Counted from the stretch's first letter, positions 53,777-61,753 are shown. The stretch: DNA of 64,000 nucleotides from Flavobacterium plurextorum (GCF_002217395.1 NZ_MUHD01000014.1:279908-343907), one strand, 5' to 3'. Numbers and translations are program-made. Notes: a model not told the origin generated them from the sequence alone.

Positions 53777-54400
53777 ATGATAGATTTTTTTCTTGATAGT
53801 TATAAAAATGCGCCGCTTTGGCATATTGCTTTAGAGTTTTTAGTTTTCGTGTTTGGGATTTTAAGCGTATGGTTTGCAAAAAAAGAAAACATCTTAGTTT
53901 ATCCAACCGGTTTAATCGCTACTGTTATTTCTGTATATCTTTTATATATTGCAGGTTACATTGGTGATATGATTATAAACGGGTATTTCTCAATCATGAG
54001 TATCTACGGATGGTATGTTTGGGGAAGAGGAGGAACAGTCGAGGATAATATGCCCATTACCAGAACGAATCTTAATGAAAAAATAATTGGTGTAGTATTG
54101 TTTTTAGTAACTGTTTTTGTAGTTTTCGGGATTTATAAGTATTTCGATTACGAAATTAGAAATGACAATTATGTCGATATGATATCGTCTGGAATATTTT
54201 TTGCAGGAATGTGGTACATGGCCAGAAAAAAAATCGAAAACTGGACACTTTGGATTATTGGTGATATTATTGTAGTTCCTCTATACGCTTATCGCGGTTT
54301 AGGAATGCTGTCACTTCAATATTTAATTTTTACAATTTTAGCTATTTCAGCTTATTTAGAATGGAGAAAAATCTTAGACAGCAAAAAACAACTATCATAA
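53777..54400 (+). CDS. pnuC: Nicotinamide riboside transporter PnuC
   Basis: This 207-residue inner-membrane protein has about seven hydrophobic helices. PnuC hallmarks are NGYFSIMSIYGWYVWGRGG (about 68-86) and the C-terminal WTLWIIGDIIVVPLYAYRGL (about 155-174), the W-x3-D region that lines the substrate path. It facilitates nicotinamide riboside entry, which is trapped by phosphorylation. The next gene starts 40 bases inside pnuC and encodes a NadR-like riboside kinase domain, a perfect functional partner. Confidence 0.93.
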   Translation: MIDFFLDSYKNAPLWHIALEFLVFVFGILSVWFAKKENILVYPTGLIATVISVYLLYIAGYIGDMIINGYFSIMSIYGWYVWGRGGTVEDNMPITRTNLNEKIIGVVLFLVTVFVVFGIYKYFDYEIRNDNYVDMISSGIFFAGMWYMARKKIENWTLWIIGDIIVVPLYAYRGLGMLSLQYLIFTILAISAYLEWRKILDSKKQLS

Positions 54401-56475
54401 AAATTGCCTTATTTGGTCCTGAAAGTACAGGTAAAACCACATTGGCAAAACAGCTAGCAGAGTATTACGAAACAGAATGGGTTCCGGAATTTGCTCGCGA
54501 TTATCTGCAAGAAAAATGGGAAGAAAATCAGCATATTTGCGTTGAAGCAGATATGATGCCTATTGCTTACGGGCAGACTGCTTTAGAAAATCAAAAGCTT
54601 TCTAAAGCAAATAAATATTTGTTTTGTGATACCAATTTAATGGTTACCAAAGTTTTCTCTGAAATGTATTATAATGTTTGCGATCCGCTTTTAAATGAAG
54701 CAGCACTTGAACATGAATACGATTTGTTTTTTCTCACAGACATCGATGTTCCTTGGGAAAAGGATGATATTAGAGATACGCCAGAAGGCAGAGAAACCGT
54801 GTTTTCTGTTTTTAAAGAAACCTTGATAAATACTAAAAAGCCCTTTATAACGCTTTCTGGAAACAAAGAAAGCCGTTTGGCAAAGGCAACAGAAATTATA
54901 GATAATTTAGCAATAGCTAAAAAGCATGGTTTTACTTCTGCTGATTTTGTGCAGATATACGAACATGGTATTCCTTTTGAAAATGTTCTAAAACAGTTGG
55001 AATTTTTTAAAAACGGAATTACAAAAAGCAGCTTAATAAATCCAGCAACGATCCATAATGGAATTTTAAGTTTATCTGATATAGAATTTAAAGAAAAGGC
55101 TGTTTTTTTTGATGCTCAGAGAGGAAATTTAAAAATTAAAAAGTTCGTTCCTGCTTCTGGAGCAGCAACTAGAATGTTTAAATTTTTAATCGCTTTCCTG
55201 AATGATTTTGATATTCAAAAAGAGACAATAAACGCTTATATCAACAGGAAAAACGATAAAGAACTTGCTATTTTTATTGTGGGAATGGAGAAATTTCCTT
55301 TTTTCGAAATAGTTTATAAAAAGTTAAAAGAGCTTTATCCAGACTTTGATGCTTTAGAAAGAGATTATAAGAATTATTATTTCATAAAATTATTGCTGTC
55401 TCCAGAGCATTTCAATTCAGCAAATAAACCAAAAGCGGTGTTGCCTTTTCATCTATACAAAACCCATCTTGCAAATCCAATTGAAGAGCATTTGAACGAA
55501 TGCGTTCATTATGCTACAACAAATAACACCTCGAATTTGCATTTTACCGTTTCAGAAATTCATCAAAAATTATTTGAACAGGCTGTTGATGAGGTTAAAG
55601 GGAAAATAGAAAAATCTTCAGGAACAAAAATTAATATTGGATATTCCTATCAAAATAAAAGTACAGATTCTATTACAGTTGATGTAAAGAACAAGATTGT
55701 AAGAAATCAAAATGAAGAGCTGATTTTTAGACCTGGAGGACATGGAGCATTAATTGAAAATCTAAATAATCTCGATGCAGATATTATTTTTATTAAGAAT
55801 ATAGATAATGTCATTCAAAATCATATTGATGAAATTACCCTTTATAAAAAGACTTTGGGAGGTATTTTGATCGAAATTCAAGAAAAAGTATTCGGCTATT
55901 TAAGAGCAATTGAAAATAACGAATTACATGAAAGTGATTTCGCTGCAATTATTGAATTTCTAGCTGAGAAGTTAAATATTCAGGTAAGTAAAGATTTTTA
56001 TAAATTTACTATTGAACATAAAATCACCAAAATTAGAGAAATCTTAGATCGACCAATCCGAGTTTGTGGAATGGTTCGAAATGAAGGTGAACCGGGCGGC
56101 GGTCCGTTTTGGGTAATGAATGATAAAGGAGAAGTTTCTCTTCAAATTGTAGAAGCCTCTCAAATTGATCTTCAAAATAAAAAACAACTTGAAATTTTAG
56201 AAGCAGCAACCCATTTTAATCCTGTTGATTTGGTTTGCGGAATTAAGAATTTTAGAGGTCAAAAGTTTAATCTTGATCAATTTATAGATAAAAATGCAGG
56301 TTTCATTGTAGAGAAAAGCGTAGAAGGCAGGGCGGTGAAAAATTATGAATTGCCGGGATTATGGAATGGTTCAATGGCACATTGGCTGACCGTTTTTGTT
56401 GCAGTTCCTTTAATAACCTTTAATCCTGTGAAAACGGTAAACGATTTATTAAAAGCGACACATCAGCCACAATAA
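54361..56475 (+). CDS. NadR-like ribosylnicotinamide kinase domain fused to DUF4301
   Basis: This 704-residue two-part protein begins with a P-loop kinase like the C-terminal part of NadR (about 12-190): GPESTGKTT at 19-27, EWVPEFARDYL, FCDTNLMVTKVF, DIRDTPEGR. It would phosphorylate nicotinamide riboside brought in by PnuC. The rest (about 195-704) is DUF4301. It has PASGAATRM (264-272), like the G-rich loop of sugar nucleotidyltransferases, and RPGGHG (457-462) followed by IFIKNIDN (476-483), close to the PGHG and NIDN boxes of UDP-glucose pyrophosphorylases. The two are normally separate proteins as I recall, so the fusion is notable. The start overlaps pnuC by 40 bases, and the stop overlaps the arfB ATG (TAATG). 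Confidence 0.82.
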   Translation: MEKNLRQQKTTIIKIALFGPESTGKTTLAKQLAEYYETEWVPEFARDYLQEKWEENQHICVEADMMPIAYGQTALENQKLSKANKYLFCDTNLMVTKVFSEMYYNVCDPLLNEAALEHEYDLFFLTDIDVPWEKDDIRDTPEGRETVFSVFKETLINTKKPFITLSGNKESRLAKATEIIDNLAIAKKHGFTSADFVQIYEHGIPFENVLKQLEFFKNGITKSSLINPATIHNGILSLSDIEFKEKAVFFDAQRGNLKIKKFVPASGAATRMFKFLIAFLNDFDIQKETINAYINRKNDKELAIFIVGMEKFPFFEIVYKKLKELYPDFDALERDYKNYYFIKLLLSPEHFNSANKPKAVLPFHLYKTHLANPIEEHLNECVHYATTNNTSNLHFTVSEIHQKLFEQAVDEVKGKIEKSSGTKINIGYSYQNKSTDSITVDVKNKIVRNQNEELIFRPGGHGALIENLNNLDADIIFIKNIDNVIQNHIDEITLYKKTLGGILIEIQEKVFGYLRAIENNELHESDFAAIIEFLAEKLNIQVSKDFYKFTIEHKITKIREILDRPIRVCGMVRNEGEPGGGPFWVMNDKGEVSLQIVEASQIDLQNKKQLEILEAATHFNPVDLVCGIKNFRGQKFNLDQFIDKNAGFIVEKSVEGRAVKNYELPGLWNGSMAHWLTVFVAVPLITFNPVKTVNDLLKATHQPQ

Positions 56476-56876
56476 TGGATAACGAAAAAATCATATCAGA
56501 GTTAAGCTTTAAAGCCGTTAGAAGCAGTGGTGCAGGCGGACAAAATGTAAATAAAGTTTCCTCAAAAGTAGTTTTGACTTTTGATTTGGAAGCTTCTCAG
56601 GTTTTGTCTGAAGAAGAAAAAGGACTTCTGAAAGATAATTTATCATCTCGTTTAACATCTGAGAACATATTGATTTTGAATTGTGACGAAGATCGAAGTC
56701 AGATTAAAAACAAAGAGATTGTTATAAAACGTTTTTTGGAAATTATAAAAAAAGGTTTGTTTGTTCCTAAAATTCGAAAAGCGACCAAAATTCCAAAATC
56801 CGTAATTAAAAAAAGAATCAAAGACAAAAAAAGTGTTTCTGAAATAAAGAAAAACAGGAAGAGACCAGAGTTTTAA
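56475..56876 (+). CDS. arfB: Peptidyl-tRNA hydrolase ArfB (release-factor-like rescue)
   Basis: This 133-residue protein has the release-factor catalytic loop GGQ at 21-23 inside SGAGGQNVNKVSSKV. A C-terminal basic tail rich in K and R (about 95-133, KIRKATKIPKSVIKKRIKDK) is the part that enters the empty mRNA channel of stalled ribosomes. It frees nascent chains when the stop codon is missing. It begins at the ATG overlapping the preceding stop by one base and is followed after 13 bases by an unknown secreted gene. Confidence 0.92.
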   Translation: MDNEKIISELSFKAVRSSGAGGQNVNKVSSKVVLTFDLEASQVLSEEEKGLLKDNLSSRLTSENILILNCDEDRSQIKNKEIVIKRFLEIIKKGLFVPKIRKATKIPKSVIKKRIKDKKSVSEIKKNRKRPEF

Positions 56877-56889
56877 AAAATATAAATAA

Positions 56890-57651
56890 ATGAAGATACT
56901 AGTTGTGTTACTTATAGCTTTGAGTGTAAAAACATATTCACAATCAACTAATTTTGAATACGATTTTGCTCTTAAGGGAAATGTAAAAGAAATGACTGCA
57001 ACTCTTTTTAAGGCTGTAAAAGTTGGCAAAGAATTTAAAACGAGCGAAAAAATAGCTGATTTTTTATTTATAAAGAACCGTTCTGGAAAACTTTTTCAAC
57101 CTGATTATTTGGGGTCGGATCTATGGTCACAGCCTCAGGATGTTTACAATGAAAAGAATCGGATTGTTGAAAATGTTATCTATTCTGAAGAGAGTAAAGT
57201 GCTTCATAGAACAAAATTTATTTATGATGAAAAAGGGCAGCTTGTAGAAGAAAAATTCTATAATGAACCTGATACTTTGTCGCAAGTAACACATTATGAA
57301 TACAAAAATAATTTACTGCAAAAACAAGTATCCAAAAAATTGAAAGATATACAGGAGTATGAATATGTAAAAGATTCGCTAAAAAATTACATTTATGACG
57401 ATCATGGTAATCTGACAAAAATTATTACGGAAGGCTCTTGGAATGTAATTTATAAATACAATTCAAAAGGTTTTTTAGCTGAGGAATATATAGAAGGTCA
57501 ATTTGGTAATCCAAACGAAATACTTGTTAGAAGGTTTCATTATTTAAAAACAGACGATAAAAATTGGATAAGTGCTTATTTTGAGGTGTTTGCATACGAG
57601 GAAAAGCCAGTTTACTATTACCTTGAAAGACAAATTAAATATGAAGATTAG
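56890..57651 (+). CDS. Secreted protein with YD-like repeats, unknown function
   Basis: This 253-residue protein has a short signal peptide (1-18, ending KTYSQ). The central region has three YD-type units (IYDEKGQLVEEKFYNE, IYDDHGNLTKIITEG and KYNSKGFLAEEYIEG), each about 16 residues and spaced through about residues 100-210, as in small RHS-like beta repeats. No toxin domain or enzyme motif is visible. It is the last gene of the presumed operon and may be unrelated in function. Confidence 0.65.
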   Translation: MKILVVLLIALSVKTYSQSTNFEYDFALKGNVKEMTATLFKAVKVGKEFKTSEKIADFLFIKNRSGKLFQPDYLGSDLWSQPQDVYNEKNRIVENVIYSEESKVLHRTKFIYDEKGQLVEEKFYNEPDTLSQVTHYEYKNNLLQKQVSKKLKDIQEYEYVKDSLKNYIYDDHGNLTKIITEGSWNVIYKYNSKGFLAEEYIEGQFGNPNEILVRRFHYLKTDDKNWISAYFEVFAYEEKPVYYYLERQIKYED

Positions 57652-57723
57652 AAACGTATAGTTTTACAAATGATTTATTTTTAAAATACCTGGAGACATA
57701 CTACTTTTTTCTTAATTCTTTTT

Positions 57724-57731
57724 TACCTTTG
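57724..57731 (+). promoter_or_regulatory. -7 promoter element for the riboswitch-receptor transcript
   Basis: TACCTTTG is an exact TAnnTTTG match immediately upstream of the TPP riboswitch, so the RNA would begin within a few bases of the riboswitch 5' end (about 57737). The tight fit supports both calls. Confidence 0.6.
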
Positions 57732-57733
57732 CC

Positions 57734-57817
57734 TCGTCTCAAAGGGGTGCTCTAAATAACGAGCTGAGATCATACCCAAAGAACCTGAGCGAGTAATGTT
57801 GCTAAGGGAAAAAACGA
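57734..57817 (+). ncRNA. TPP riboswitch (THI element)
   Basis: The conserved THI-box parts occur in order: GGGGTGC, GCTGAGATCATACCC (the CUGAGA and ACCC of the pyrimidine-sensor helix), GAACCTGA and GTAATG...AAGGGAA (the pyrophosphate-sensor side). TCGT (57734-57737) can pair with ACGA (57814-57817) as P1. It binds thiamine diphosphate and lowers expression of the downstream gene. It sits 140 bases upstream of a TonB-dependent receptor, so that receptor is probably for thiamine uptake. Confidence 0.93.
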
Positions 57818-57890
57818 CACTATCAAGCGTGCACACTTTATTTTGTCGTGAAACATTTATTAATTTAACAAAAGAATAATTCCCCCTTTT

Positions 57891-57910
57891 ATTCGTAATT
57901 TTTTACGAAT
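57891..57910 (+). promoter_or_regulatory. Perfect hairpin over the first receptor ATG
   Basis: ATTCGTAA (57891-57898) and TTACGAAT (57903-57910) form a perfect 8 bp stem with a TTTT loop. The right arm covers the first two bases of the ATG at 57909. If translation starts there, this could be part of the riboswitch expression platform; if it starts downstream (57957 or 57969), it is a leader hairpin. Confidence 0.45.
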
Positions 57911-57956
57911 GAAAACTATTTTTCAAAGTACTGAGGTACTAAGCTGTAAAGGTTCT

Positions 57957-60098
57957 ATGGTTCAGAAAATGAGCAGAACCAAATCTATTTTTTTTCTTCT
58001 CTTTTCTCTTTTCTTTTCGTCGTTTTCGTTCGCACAAGTTCAGGATTCAACAAAAATTACTAAACTTGATGATGTCTTAGTTTCTGCAGTTCGCGTTACT
58101 TCAAAAACTCCAGTCACATTCAGTAACATGGATAAAAAAGAAATTAAATACAGAAATCTAGGGCAGGATATTCCTGTTTTGATGAATTATCTGCCTTCTG
58201 TTGTTACCACTTCTGATGCTGGAAACGGAATGGGGTATACTGGAATCAGAGTTAGAGGAAGCGATGCTACGAGAGTAAACGTTACCATAAATGGGATTCC
58301 GTATAATGATGCCGAAAGTCAAGGAACTTTTTGGGTAAATATGCCCGATTTTGCATCTTCTCTAGAGAGTTTACAGTTACAACGAGGTGTTGGAACTTCA
58401 ACAAACGGATCTTCGGCGTTTGGAGCCAGCTTAAATATGCTTACCGATAATTATGCTTCTAAAGCAAATGGTGAAATTTCAAGTTCTTATGGAAGTTTCA
58501 ATTCAAACAAAAACACTGTAAAATTCAGCACAGGTTTGTTAAACGATCATTTTGAATTAGCAGGTCGTTTGTCTACATTGAAATCTGATGGTTATGTAGA
58601 TCGCGCCAGTTCTGATTTAAAATCATATTTCTTGCAAGGAACTTACGTTGGAAAAACAACTTTGATAAAAGCTCTTGTTTTTGGAGGAACTGAAAAAACG
58701 TACCAATCTTGGAACGGAATTGATGCTGAAACATTAAATTCAAACCGTACTTACAATTCAGCAGGAAAATATAAAGATGAGCAGGGAAATGTTCATTTTT
58801 ACAATAATGAAACCGATAATTATCAGCAAGATCATTATCAATTACATTGGAGCGAATCATGGTCTGATAAGTGGAGTACTAATCTAGCTGTTCATTATAC
58901 AAAGGGATTAGGGTATTATGAAAATTACAAATATGATGAGCCAATTGAAGGATATGGACCAATTCAACCTACAAAACAAGTTGAGAATGATTTAGGAGAA
59001 TTGGTTCCAGGAACTGATTTGATTCGTCAGAAATGGTTAGATAACGACTTTTACGGAACAACTTTTTCTGTAAAATATAAAGAAGAAAAACTAGATGTTA
59101 TTGTTGGCGGAGGCTGGAATAAATACGAAGGTGATCACTACGGAAAAGTAATTTGGGCAAGAAACTCAGCTCAGTCTGAATTAGGCGATCATTATTATGA
59201 TGATTTCTCGACAAAAACTGATGGAAATATTTTTGCAAAAGCGAACTATCAGTTTACAGAAAAGTTAAGTTTCTATGGAGATTTACAATACCGAAATGTA
59301 CATTACAAAGCCAATAGCGCTGAGACAGGTTTAGTAAATGATAACTTTAGTTTTTTTAATCCAAAAGCAGGTTTGAATTTCGAAATCAATTCAAAAAACA
59401 ATCTTTATTTTTCATATGCACGTGCCAACCGTGAGCCAAATAGAACAGACTATGAAGGCGGAAATGTAAAGCCTGAAAAATTAAACGATTTTGAATTAGG
59501 ATGGAGATTTAATTCGGAGAAAATCCAATTGAATTCTAATTTCTATTATATGGGTTATAGAGATCAGTTAATTTTAACGGGAAGATTAGATGATGTTGGC
59601 GCACCAATTCGTGCAAACACTGAAAAAAGCTACCGTTTAGGGTTTGAATTTGATGCTACATTCGCGCTTTCAGAGAAATTTATTCTTAGACCCAATTTCA
59701 CTTTAAGCAGTAATAAAAATATTGATTTAGCTGTTGATGGTCAGTACTACGGAACTACTGATATTGCTTATTCTCCAGAAGTTATTGCAGGGAATATTAT
59801 AATTTATAAACCAATTGAGAATTTATATGTTTCGCTGCTGCAAAAATATGTTGGCGAACAATATATGAATAACATCGAATTGCCATCGGCAAAATTGGCC
59901 GATTATTTTGTAAACGATTTGAATGTATCTTACGAGATTAAACCAAAATCTGTTTTTAAATCAATCATGATTACTGGTTTAGTAAATAATATTCTAGATA
60001 AAAAATATGTTTCAAACGGAGCCATGTGGGATATTTATCCATACTATTATCCACAGGCAGGAATTAATTTCTTAGCCGGATTAACATTGAAATTCTAA
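57957..60098 (+). CDS. TonB-dependent receptor, probable thiamine transporter
   Basis: This outer-membrane receptor is 713 residues from the ATG at 57957; the frame opens at 57909, but the signal peptide (RTKSIFFLLFSLFFSSFSFAQ) sits better with 57957 or 57969. The plug follows at once (DDVLVSAVRV, then IRVRGSDATRVNVTINGIPY and GTSTNGSSAFGASLNM). The 22-strand barrel ends in GINFLAGLTLKF. A TPP riboswitch directly upstream shows thiamine control, so uptake of thiamine or a precursor is the best reading; similar riboswitch-controlled TonB receptors are known in Bacteroidota. No SusD partner is present. Confidence 0.9.
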   Translation: MVQKMSRTKSIFFLLFSLFFSSFSFAQVQDSTKITKLDDVLVSAVRVTSKTPVTFSNMDKKEIKYRNLGQDIPVLMNYLPSVVTTSDAGNGMGYTGIRVRGSDATRVNVTINGIPYNDAESQGTFWVNMPDFASSLESLQLQRGVGTSTNGSSAFGASLNMLTDNYASKANGEISSSYGSFNSNKNTVKFSTGLLNDHFELAGRLSTLKSDGYVDRASSDLKSYFLQGTYVGKTTLIKALVFGGTEKTYQSWNGIDAETLNSNRTYNSAGKYKDEQGNVHFYNNETDNYQQDHYQLHWSESWSDKWSTNLAVHYTKGLGYYENYKYDEPIEGYGPIQPTKQVENDLGELVPGTDLIRQKWLDNDFYGTTFSVKYKEEKLDVIVGGGWNKYEGDHYGKVIWARNSAQSELGDHYYDDFSTKTDGNIFAKANYQFTEKLSFYGDLQYRNVHYKANSAETGLVNDNFSFFNPKAGLNFEINSKNNLYFSYARANREPNRTDYEGGNVKPEKLNDFELGWRFNSEKIQLNSNFYYMGYRDQLILTGRLDDVGAPIRANTEKSYRLGFEFDATFALSEKFILRPNFTLSSNKNIDLAVDGQYYGTTDIAYSPEVIAGNIIIYKPIENLYVSLLQKYVGEQYMNNIELPSAKLADYFVNDLNVSYEIKPKSVFKSIMITGLVNNILDKKYVSNGAMWDIYPYYYPQAGINFLAGLTLKF

Positions 60099-60114
60099 AA
60101 AAAGACTCGATATA

Positions 60115-60150
60115 AAAAAAGCCTGAAAATTTAAACTTTCAGGCTTTTTT
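60115..60150. terminator. Bidirectional terminator after the receptor gene
   Basis: A stem of AAAAAAGCCTGAAA with TTTCAGGCTTTTTT (14 bp) and an 8-base loop lies between the receptor and the convergent Rieske-like gene; A- and T-tracts serve both directions. Confidence 0.87.
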
Positions 60151-60154
60151 ATTT

Positions 60155-60568
60155 TTAGTTATAAACGCGAATTACAGTTCCGCTTACTTCAACACGATAT
60201 TGTTTTAATGGATAATCTTTACCTCCAAGTCCAGTAAATAAACTATAAGATGTTTTATCACAAGAACAAACTGCATTAATACCTTCAATAGTCATTGCAA
60301 CACATGAGTTTAAATCCTGATTAGGACAGGCGGCATCAAAAGCATTATAAGTACCTCCTGCATTAAAAATGATAATTCCTTTTGCTCCATAATTAGGAAT
60401 TATTACACCGTTGCTCACAAATTTAAGATTTGAATAAGCCGGCAGGTTCATATCTACAGATAGATTTACAGGGTAATTAGGTATATAAGGATTTTTATTG
60501 CTTCGCTCGCTGTCACTGCAAGAGAAAAGAATAGAAACGAAGGCGATTATTAGAAAGATTTTTTTCAT
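60155..60568 (-). CDS. Lipoprotein with Rieske-like fold lacking the histidine ligands
   Basis: This 137-residue lipoprotein (lipobox LFSC, C17, followed by SDSE) has the layout of a small Rieske domain: a strand with IIIFNAGGTYNAFDAACP, then a second box and YPLKQYRVEVSGTVIRVYN at the end. A Rieske cluster needs CxH and CxxH. Here the cysteines stay but the histidines are gone: C81-P-N83 and C101-S-C-D104. The protein therefore probably does not hold a 2Fe-2S cluster; C89, C101 and C103 may form disulfides. Function is unknown. The receptor gene converges on it. Confidence 0.72.
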   Translation of the reverse strand: MKKIFLIIAFVSILFSCSDSERSNKNPYIPNYPVNLSVDMNLPAYSNLKFVSNGVIIPNYGAKGIIIFNAGGTYNAFDAACPNQDLNSCVAMTIEGINAVCSCDKTSYSLFTGLGGKDYPLKQYRVEVSGTVIRVYN

Positions 60569-60660
60569 TATTTTAATAAGAATTAGTGAAACAAAAATAA
60601 AATATTTAGATTTGATTTTTATATGATTAACATATAATTATGTACTACAAAAAATAATAG

Positions 60661-60668
60661 TATATTTG
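60661..60668 (+). promoter_or_regulatory. -7 promoter element for greA
   Basis: TATATTTG is an exact TAnnTTTG match, 56 bases before the greA ATG; a start near 60673 is expected. A T-run hairpin begins almost at that point. Confidence 0.55.
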
Positions 60669-60674
60669 TAATAC

Positions 60675-60700
60675 AAAATCCCGTCCCGATGGGATTTTTT
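60675..60700 (+). terminator. Hairpin with T-run at the start of the greA leader
   Basis: AAAATCCC (60675-60682) and GGGATTTT (60691-60698) form a perfect 8 bp stem with an 8-base loop, followed by further Ts (to 60700). It lies between the greA promoter element and the greA ATG (60724), so it could be an early terminator or a 5'-end hairpin rather than the end of an upstream gene. Confidence 0.6.
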
Positions 60701-60723
60701 CTATTTATATAAACGATGAAGTT

Positions 60724-61200
60724 ATGAGTAAAGTATCTTATTATACCGCAGAAGGATTAAAAAAATTAAAAGATGAATTGGAGCATTTAAAAAGTGTAAT
60801 GCGTCCAAAAGCATCTCAAGATATAGCAGAAGCAAGAGATAAAGGTGACTTATCTGAAAATGCTGAGTATGATGCTGCAAAAGAAGCACAAGGTTTATTA
60901 GAAATGAGAATTGCTAAACTTGAAGAAGTATATGCAAATGCAAGATTAATTGACGAATCTCAACTTGATGTTTCGAAAGCTTTGGTACTTTCTAATGTAA
61001 AAATTAAAAATCAAAGTAACGGAATGGAGATGAAGTATACTCTTGTTGCTGAAAGTGAAGCCGATTTAAAAACAGGAAAAATTTCTGTAACTTCTCCTAT
61101 TGGAAAAGGCTTACTAGGGAAATCTGTTGGTGAAGTAGCTGAGATTACAGTGCCAAATGGTGTTTTAAAATTTGAAATTCTTGAAATTTCGAGAGACTAA
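60724..61200 (+). CDS. greA: Transcription elongation factor GreA
   Basis: This 158-residue protein has the N-terminal coiled-coil (1-75) that enters the RNA polymerase secondary channel, with the acidic tip in DKGDLSENAEYDAAKEAQ (about 39-56). The C-terminal FKBP-like domain has PIGKGLLGKSVGEVAEITVP (about 125-144). It stimulates cleavage of backtracked RNA. It starts 56 bases after a TAnnTTTG element with a hairpin in the leader. A HIT gene follows on the same strand after 69 bases. Confidence 0.96.
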   Translation: MSKVSYYTAEGLKKLKDELEHLKSVMRPKASQDIAEARDKGDLSENAEYDAAKEAQGLLEMRIAKLEEVYANARLIDESQLDVSKALVLSNVKIKNQSNGMEMKYTLVAESEADLKTGKISVTSPIGKGLLGKSVGEVAEITVPNGVLKFEILEISRD

Positions 61201-61210
61201 ATATTTTAAT

Positions 61211-61271
61211 GTTTAACTGTTTAATCGGTTAAACGAATAAAACAATTAAACGATTAACCGAATAAAACAAT
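61211..61271. repeat. Short repeats between greA and the HIT gene
   Basis: GTTTAATCGGTTAAAC forms a 6 bp palindrome with a TCGG loop. CGAATAAAACAAT occurs twice (61234-61246 and 61259-61271), the second reaching the HIT ATG. This looks like short intergenic filler rather than a promoter. Confidence 0.45.
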
Positions 61272-61659
61272 GAGTTCTATATTCACTAAAATAGTAAACG
61301 GAGAAATTCCAGCATATAAAATCGCTGAAGACGATAATTATCTGGCTTTTTTAGATGTAAATCCTAATGCAAAAGGACATACACTTTGTATTCCAAAACA
61401 AGAAATCGATAAGATTTTTGATATGGATGACGAATTGTATTTAGGATTAATGAAGTTTTCTAAAAGAATTGCAGCAGCACTGGAAAAAACAGTTCCATGT
61501 AAAAGAATTGGAATAGCAGTTGTAGGTTTAGAAGTTCCTCATGCGCACGTACATCTAATTCCGCTTAACGAAATGGATGAAATGCGTTTTCATAATAAAG
61601 TAAAACTTTCAAAAGAAGAGTTTGAAGCATTGGCAAAAGACATTCAATCTCATCTTTAA
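61270..61659 (+). CDS. HIT family nucleotide-binding protein
   Basis: This 129-residue protein has the histidine triad HAHVHLIPL with H91, H93 and H95. SIFTKIVNGEIPAYKIAEDD (3-22) and FLDVNPNAKGHTLCIPK (27-43) are typical of the Hint branch. Hint enzymes hydrolyse purine nucleoside phosphoramidates such as lysyl-AMP; the biological substrate here is unknown. It is downstream of greA, an arrangement common in Bacteroidota. Confidence 0.93.
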   Translation: MSSIFTKIVNGEIPAYKIAEDDNYLAFLDVNPNAKGHTLCIPKQEIDKIFDMDDELYLGLMKFSKRIAAALEKTVPCKRIGIAVVGLEVPHAHVHLIPLNEMDEMRFHNKVKLSKEEFEALAKDIQSHL

Positions 61660-61705
61660 AAAAGAAGAGGCAGAAAAAGGTTTTCACTTCATTCAGCTGA
61701 ACATA

Positions 61706-61744
61706 AAAAAAACACCAATTCTGAACTTGAATTGGTGTTTTTTT
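61706..61744. terminator. Bidirectional terminator between the HIT and kinase genes
   Basis: AACACCAATTC pairs with GAATTGGTGTT around a 7-base loop, extended by A- and T-runs. It lies 47 bases after the HIT stop and 10 before the stop of the convergent histidine kinase. Confidence 0.85.
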
Positions 61745-61753
61745 ATGTCTTTT

